The translations under genes were made by a program, and so were the position numbers. A stretch of 64,000 nucleotides of DNA. Source: RBG-16-66-20 sp052386675 (GTDB lineage Bacteria > Pseudomonadota > Gammaproteobacteria > Burkholderiales > SG8-39). The DNA lies in assembly GCA_052386675.1 (NCBI GenBank), contig JBQTJX010000038.1:1-64000 (forward strand), given 5' to 3'. Every line of letters begins with the position of its first letter. Within the stretch, counting starts at the first letter, position 1. The notes under the pieces are model-generated. The model searched no databases. It saw nothing but the letters and a program-made list of their open reading frames with translations, and was not told the origin of the DNA. This document shows positions 59,414 through 64,000 of the stretch, in pieces.

Positions 59414-60211
59414 TTACCCGTTTTTGCGCCGCAGCAGGCATGCTGCGAAGCCCTGAACAGTATCTCCGGGCCGGGCACCGGTGCTTGCCGCAGGCGCGTT
59501 CAGGTGGGAGAGGATGCCGCTGATCCACATCGAGCGCCCATCGCCGATCCGGGCGCTCATGCAATCGACAGTGGCAGCAGCGATGCCGCGTGCCTCCAGC
59601 GCCGGCAGCCGTGTTATGCCGATCCGATCGGCGCCCAGTCCCGCGTCATTGAAGACCGCCGCCATCGCGTCCACGGCCAGCGCGGACTCGCGGCGGCCGC
59701 CGTGCAGCGCGCCATGGGAGCCGATGAGCAGGATACGGCCGGCGTCCTCGGGCAGCACCTTGCCGACGGAGTCCAGCGCCCAGACTTCAGGGGGGCCGGC
59801 GTCGATGCGGTAACGACCCTCGGCGTACGGATCAGGCTGCGCCCACCGGGGCTTCGCCGAGCGCAAGCGCGCCGCTGCCTCGCGGCAGGATTGCCCCGAG
59901 AACACCCCCACCTGGGTCGCGTGGAGGTTGGCGTGGCTGATCACGCCCCGGCGCAGCATGTCGGCGCCATCGCCGATGCGCGCGCTGCGGCTGTCCACGG
60001 TCGCGGCCGCCATGCCGATGTCCTCCAGCCAGGCGAGGCCGGCGATACCCGCGCGGTCCTTGCCGACCCCGGCGTCGTTCAGGACCAGCGCATGCGCGCC
60101 CGCGGTGGCGCCAAGGCAGGCGGCGATGATGCCGCCGTGCGAGCCGGCGACCAGGACCTTGCCGGAAACGTCGCCGAGCTCGGTAACGCTCTCGGCGGCG
60201 ACGATTTCCAT
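59414..60211 (-). CDS. Unrecognised protein made of two copies of one domain
   Basis: A 265-residue soluble protein with no recognised family. Residues 9-116 and 149-261 are clearly homologous copies. Both keep GSHG (23-26; 164-167), NDAG (45-48; 188-191), a GI-AAATVD segment, SARIGDG (76-82; 219-225) and SHxN (92-95; 235-238). His, Asp, Asn and Ser in these motifs could form an active site or ligand site repeated twice. No signal peptide is seen. It is 10 bases downstream of the TRAP permease and probably coexpressed with it. It ends in TAA. Confidence 0.75.
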   Translation of the reverse strand: MEIVAAESVTELGDVSGKVLVAGSHGGIIAACLGATAGAHALVLNDAGVGKDRAGIAGLAWLEDIGMAAATVDSRSARIGDGADMLRRGVISHANLHATQVGVFSGQSCREAAARLRSAKPRWAQPDPYAEGRYRIDAGPPEVWALDSVGKVLPEDAGRILLIGSHGALHGGRRESALAVDAMAAVFNDAGLGADRIGITRLPALEARGIAAATVDCMSARIGDGRSMWISGILSHLNAPAASTGARPGDTVQGFAACLLRRKNG

Positions 60212-60221
60212 CACGATCCGC

Positions 60222-61502
60222 TCACAGGTAGCCCAGAGTCCTCGGCAGGAACAGCACGATCTCGGGCACGAAGGTCAGCACCAGCAGGAGCGCGGACATC
60301 GCCGCCACCAGCCACGCGCACCACTTGATGGTGGACTCCATCGGGATCCCGGCGAGCCGGCAGGTGACCATCAGGTTTACCGCCGTGGGCGGGGTGAACT
60401 GGCCGATGGCGACGTTGATGGTCATCACGATCCCGAGCCACACCAGGTTCCACTCGTAGGCCGCCGCCACCGGCAGCAGGAACGGCAGGAACACGAAGTA
60501 GGTCGCGGTGGCATCCAGTGCGGTGCCCGCCACCAGCAGCATGAAGGTGATCGCGAGCAGCACCGCGGTCTCGCTGGTCCCGGAACTGGTGAGCCACCTG
60601 GCGAAATCGTTGAATACGCCGATGGTGTCCACCGCCCAGCCGAACAGCGAGGCCAGCCCGACCATGAACAGGATCACCGCCGAGATCTCGGCCGCCTCCG
60701 CGAGCAGGTCCCAGACCTGCTTCCAGCTCATCGAGCGGTACACCACCAGGCCGATGACCAGGCCGTAGGCGACGGCGACCACCGCCGCTTCCGTGGGTGT
60801 GAAGGCGCCGCTGCGCATGCCGCCCAGGATGATCACCGGGGCAAGCAGCCCCCAGCCCGCGTCCTTGAGCGCGGGCCAGAACGCAGGCGCGGGCTCCGGG
60901 TCGTTCGCACCCCAGCCGTTCAGCCGCGAGAGCACCAGCGCAGCAATGATCAGCGCCACGCCGCACAGCAGGCCGGCAACCAGGCCGCCGGCGAACAGTG
61001 CCTGCACGCTCGCCTGCGGCACCAGCACCGAGAAGATGATGAGCGCAATGGACGGCGGAATGACGATCGCGGTCGAGCCGCCGGCGGCGATCAGGCTGGC
61101 GCTGAATTCCCGCGGATAGCCGACGCGCGTCATGGCCGGGATCAGGATCGCCCCCACCGCCGCGGCATCGGCCGGGCCGGAACCCGAGATGCCGCCCAGC
61201 ACCATGCACACCAGCACCGCCGCCACGGCAAGGCCGCCCGAGCTCTTGCCGACGACGCTCTCGGCCAGGCGCACCAGCCGCGCGGCCACGCCGGAACGCT
61301 CGAAGATCATGCCCGCGAGGATGAACACCGGCAATGCGATCAGCGGGTACTTGGCGATCCCGCTGTAGACGGTGTTGGGCACCGACATGATGCCCATCTT
61401 GGCTGCCAGGATCACCGTCACGCCAGACAACCCCAGCGTGACCGCGAGCGGCACGGCCGCACACATGAGCACGACGAAAGTGCCGAACAGCAGCCAGCTC
61501 AC
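60222..61502 (-). CDS. dctM: TRAP transporter large permease (DctM-like)
   Basis: A 426-residue inner-membrane subunit with about 12 helices. The DctM signature GGISGSGPADAAAVGAILIP and AAGGSTAIVIPPSIALII (core STAIVIPPSIALI), and the GQFTPPTAVNLMVTC motif near the C-terminus are present. TRAP permeases use the sodium gradient to take up organic acids. A GTG start at 61502 overlaps the TGA of the small subunit by four bases, which supports the start choice over upstream options. Confidence 0.95.
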   Translation of the reverse strand: MSWLLFGTFVVLMCAAVPLAVTLGLSGVTVILAAKMGIMSVPNTVYSGIAKYPLIALPVFILAGMIFERSGVAARLVRLAESVVGKSSGGLAVAAVLVCMVLGGISGSGPADAAAVGAILIPAMTRVGYPREFSASLIAAGGSTAIVIPPSIALIIFSVLVPQASVQALFAGGLVAGLLCGVALIIAALVLSRLNGWGANDPEPAPAFWPALKDAGWGLLAPVIILGGMRSGAFTPTEAAVVAVAYGLVIGLVVYRSMSWKQVWDLLAEAAEISAVILFMVGLASLFGWAVDTIGVFNDFARWLTSSGTSETAVLLAITFMLLVAGTALDATATYFVFLPFLLPVAAAYEWNLVWLGIVMTINVAIGQFTPPTAVNLMVTCRLAGIPMESTIKWCAWLVAAMSALLLVLTFVPEIVLFLPRTLGYL

Positions 61503-62002
61503 GGCGACCGCTTTCCGAGCAAATGCACGAAGCCCTGCACGATGCGCCCCAGCACCAGCAGCGACAGCAGCGGGAGCCAGACGGTGTAGATCCACTGCTG
61601 CCAGCCCAGGCCCGGCGAGGTGACCTCCAGTTGGTAGTCGTCCCAGGCCATGTAGCTGCCGTACCAGGCGATGAGGCCCACCATCAGCGCGCTCATGGCG
61701 AGGCCAAACAACAGGAAGCGCCGGCGCCAGGTCCAGCCCAGCTTGTCGGTGAAGTAGGTGACGGCCATCTGGTTGCCGTCGAGGAAAGCCTTCGCCGAGC
61801 CGACGAAGGTCAGAAACACCAGAAGGAACACCGACACTTCCTCGGTGAAGGCGAAGGAAATGTCGGTGGTGTAGCGCACCACCACGTTGGCCAGCGTGAT
61901 CAGGCAGATCGCGGCCATGGCCGCCGCGCCGAGGAAGCGCTCGACGCGGAACTTCGCGTTCGGGGGCAGCGTCGGCGACGCGCCCCCGTTCAGCTCAGAC
62001 AA
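61499..62002 (-). CDS. dctQ: TRAP transporter small permease (DctQ-like)
   Basis: A 167-residue membrane protein with four helices. The motif VVRYTTDISFAFTEEVSVFLLVFLTFVGSA, shortened to FTEEVSVFLLVFLTFVG, is typical of DctQ. It links the solute-binding protein to the large permease. The best start is a TTG at 62002, six bases after the TAG of the binding-protein gene; there is no ATG before the first helix. Confidence 0.92.
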   Translation of the reverse strand: MSELNGGASPTLPPNAKFRVERFLGAAAMAAICLITLANVVVRYTTDISFAFTEEVSVFLLVFLTFVGSAKAFLDGNQMAVTYFTDKLGWTWRRRFLLFGLAMSALMVGLIAWYGSYMAWDDYQLEVTSPGLGWQQWIYTVWLPLLSLLVLGRIVQGFVHLLGKRSP

Positions 62003-62008
62003 TCGGGA

Positions 62009-63040
62009 CTACTTCTTGCGGGCGGCGACCGCGGTCTCGGCCTTCTTCACCAGGTCCGGGCCGATCTGCTTGGCCCACTTGTCGTACACCGGCCGCGTTA
62101 CCTTCTGGAACTCGGCGCGCTCGGCCGCCGTCGGCTTCACGATCTTGACGCCGAAGCCCTCGATGGCCTTGTGGATCGCCGGGCTCGCGCCGGTCATGCC
62201 TTCGCGCGCGATCTCGACGCAATACTTGCCCGCCTCGACAGCGGCGTCGCGCACGATCTTCTGGTCCTCCTTGCTCCAGCTTTCCCAGACTTCCTTGTTG
62301 GCGACGAAGATGAGCGGATCGGCGACGTAGCCCCACAGCGTGACGTTCTTCTGCCCCACCGTGTGCAGCTTGGCGGCGGTGAACACCGTAAGCGGGTTCT
62401 CCTGGCCGTCCACCGCGCCCGAGGCGAAGGCCGGCTGGGCGTCGGCCCAGCTCATCTGCGTCGGGTTGGCGCCCAGCGCGGTGAAGGTATCCAGGAACAG
62501 CGGCGAGCCGACGACGCGGAACTTGAGGCCCTTGAAATCGGCCGGCTTCCTCAGCTCGCGCTTGGAATTGGTCACCTCGCGGAAGCCGTTCTCGCCCCAG
62601 GCGAGCGGCACGACGCCGGCCTTGCCGAGGATGCCGAACAGGTCCTTGCCGACCTCGCCCTGCGTCAGCGCGTCGATGGCGGCGTAGTCCGGCATCAGGA
62701 ACGGCAGCGAGAACAGGTTCAGCTGCTTGATCTGCGGCGACCAGTTGATGGTCGAGCCGATGGCGAGGTCGATCACGCCCTGGCGGATGGCAGTGAATTC
62801 GCGCGTCTGGTCACCGGCGACCAGTGACACGCCCGGATACATCTTGATGTTGATGCGGCCGTTGGTGCGCTGCTTCACCAGTTCGCCCCACTTCTCGCCC
62901 GCCTTGCCCCAGGGGAAGGCCGAGCCAACAACAGTCGAGAGGCGGTACTCGCTCTGGTACTTGGCTTGCGAAAACGCCGGCGCGGCGGCCAGCGTGAGCC
63001 CGGCGGCGGCCAGCGCCGCGATGATGGTCCTGCGTTTCAT
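62009..63040 (-). CDS. dctP: TRAP transporter solute-binding protein (DctP-like)
   Basis: A 343-residue periplasmic protein with a signal peptide (about 1-32, ending AFSQA). It has the DctP layout: a carboxylate-binding Arg region near FRVVGSPLFLDTF and the A-AFASGAVDGQENP segment in which the Asp/Glu side chains shape the pocket. GGAGAA precedes the ATG at 63040. The ligand should be a carboxylate, perhaps a 2-oxo or hydroxy acid given the neighbouring E1 gene. Its TAG is six bases before the TTG start of the small permease. Confidence 0.94.
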   Translation of the reverse strand: MKRRTIIAALAAAGLTLAAAPAFSQAKYQSEYRLSTVVGSAFPWGKAGEKWGELVKQRTNGRINIKMYPGVSLVAGDQTREFTAIRQGVIDLAIGSTINWSPQIKQLNLFSLPFLMPDYAAIDALTQGEVGKDLFGILGKAGVVPLAWGENGFREVTNSKRELRKPADFKGLKFRVVGSPLFLDTFTALGANPTQMSWADAQPAFASGAVDGQENPLTVFTAAKLHTVGQKNVTLWGYVADPLIFVANKEVWESWSKEDQKIVRDAAVEAGKYCVEIAREGMTGASPAIHKAIEGFGVKIVKPTAAERAEFQKVTRPVYDKWAKQIGPDLVKKAETAVAARKK

Positions 63041-63050
63041 GTCGTTCTCC

Positions 63051-64000
63051 CTATTGGAATGCAATGATCGCTTCGAGAATCCTGGCGGCAGTCAGCCGTG
63101 CCTCTTCTTCCAGCGGGCGCGAATAGCCCACCGGAATGCGGGGGCCGCCGAGGCGTTTTACCCGAACACCGAGCGTCTCGGCAACCTCGGCTGCGATTTC
63201 GGCGCCGAAACCCGCGCTGCGGACCGCCTCGTGGACCACCAGCAGCCGCCCGGTGCGGCGCGCTGAATCGAGCACCGCGTCGCGGTCCCAGGGCCAGATG
63301 GTGCGCAGGTCCAGCACCTCGACAGAGCGTCCGAGCGCCTCGGCTTCTTGCGCAGCCTGCAGCGCGGCACCGACAGTCCGCGACCAGGTGACCAGGGTCA
63401 GGTCCTTGCCGGGGCGCAGCAGCTTCGCCTTGCCCAGTTCAACCCTCTCCTCACCCACCTCCCCGTCCATTCCCCAGAGCTCCTTGTGCTCCAGGTAGAT
63501 GACCGGGTCGCCGCAGGCGATGGCGGCAGTGAGCAGGCCGTAGTTGTCCTGCGGCGTGCCCGGCGCCACCACCACGAGGCCCGGGATGTGCGCGAACCAC
63601 GCCTCCAGGCTCTGCGAATGCTGCGCGGCCGAGCCGCTCCAGATGCCGCCGGGCATGCGCGCCACCAGCCCGACGCGGCCCTGGCCGCCGAACATGTAGC
63701 GCGCCTTCGCGGCCTGGTTGACGATCTCGTCCATCGCGCACAGCGCGAAGTCCACCACGCGCATCTCCACCACCGGCTTCAGCCCCGCGAGCGCCATACC
63801 CACCGCCGCGCCCATGATGGTGGACTCGGAAATGGGCGTATCGATGATCCGTTGCGGACCGAACTTCTGCTGCAGGCCGCGGTACTGGCCGAAGATGCCG
63901 CCGCGGCCGACGTCCTCGCCCATCGCAATCACGCGCGGGTCGGCGCTCATGGCCTGGTCGAGCGCAAGACAGGCGGCCTGCGAGTAGTTCAGCCGGGTTG
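63051..64000 (-). CDS. 2-oxoacid/acetoin dehydrogenase E1 component, beta subunit (5' end outside window)
   Basis: The last 316 or so residues of the beta subunit of a TPP-dependent E1 dehydrogenase; the frame runs past 64000. MGEDVGRGGIFG near the start, ISESTIMGAAVGMAL (TPP-binding Glu), and VLDLRTIWPWDRDAVLDSARRTGRLLVVHEA near the end (core VEVLDLRTIWPWD) are the family marks. The alpha subunit should lie just beyond the window. It ends 10 bases before the TRAP binding protein, so uptake and oxidation of the same acid are probably coregulated. Confidence 0.93.
   Translation of the reverse strand, partial: TRLNYSQAACLALDQAMSADPRVIAMGEDVGRGGIFGQYRGLQQKFGPQRIIDTPISESTIMGAAVGMALAGLKPVVEMRVVDFALCAMDEIVNQAAKARYMFGGQGRVGLVARMPGGIWSGSAAQHSQSLEAWFAHIPGLVVVAPGTPQDNYGLLTAAIACGDPVIYLEHKELWGMDGEVGEERVELGKAKLLRPGKDLTLVTWSRTVGAALQAAQEAEALGRSVEVLDLRTIWPWDRDAVLDSARRTGRLLVVHEAVRSAGFGAEIAAEVAETLGVRVKRLGGPRIPVGYSRPLEEEARLTAARILEAIIAFQ

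Overview
The window is gene-dense, high-GC DNA (roughly two thirds G+C by eye) that looks like a betaproteobacterial chromosome. This is an inference from gene content and order: a complete nuoA-N complex I operon preceded by tpiA, secG and tRNA-Leu(GAG), a long class II ribonucleotide reductase, a TctD/TctE-like two-component system, an Mla-like lipid transporter and a TRAP transporter. About 62 protein genes and one tRNA are supported. No insertion sequence, prophage, CRISPR array or rRNA was seen. The longest stretch without a gene is about 240 bases, upstream of nrdJ.

Layout. 1-8454: the end of a MoxR-type AAA ATPase and, seven genes later, its probable VWA partner; between them lie an RraA-like protein, leuB, a response regulator/histidine kinase pair, a TerC-type membrane protein, an NTF2-like protein and an MFS exporter. 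8455-15237: a coiled-coil protein, a BT1-like transporter, and a leftward operon for a VOC protein, Mla-like permease/ATPase/MCE protein/lipoprotein and a metallophosphoesterase. 15247-25231: a Ser/Thr kinase with EF-hands, an MgtC/DUF4010 protein, a membrane cyclase, a diiron protein, a PAS-GGDEF-EAL protein and a GspE-type ATPase. 25288-34965: transporters (UMF1-like, AzlCD), a hydrolase, a beta-lactamase-like protein, peroxiredoxin, a Cys-rich secreted protein, an M16 protease, mscL, greB and a membrane ankyrin protein. 34966-38074: nrdJ behind a LexA-box promoter and a leader of about 205 nt. 38116-43814: a signalling and proteolysis cluster (kinase with a cNMP-binding domain, REC-adenylate cyclase, a small unknown, rhomboid, J-like/HtrA-like protease, Nudix hydrolase). 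43825-59372: nuoN back to nuoA, tRNA-Leu, secG, tpiA. 59414-64000: a protein made of two copies of one unrecognised domain, a TRAP transporter (M, Q, P) and the beta subunit of a 2-oxoacid dehydrogenase E1.

Working together. The nuo operon encodes all 14 complex I subunits. The cyclase at 39424 and the kinase with a cyclic-nucleotide domain at 38116 converge and could form one signalling route. The TRAP transporter, E1 beta and the duplicated protein probably serve uptake and use of one organic acid.

Genome-style signals stand out. TAG is as common a stop as TGA (30 TAG, 28 TGA, 4 TAA by my count), which is unusual at this GC. Many single genes have a TANNNT box only 6-11 bases before the start codon, suggesting leaderless or nearly leaderless mRNAs. 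Several exact palindromes sit just after stop codons or over start sites.
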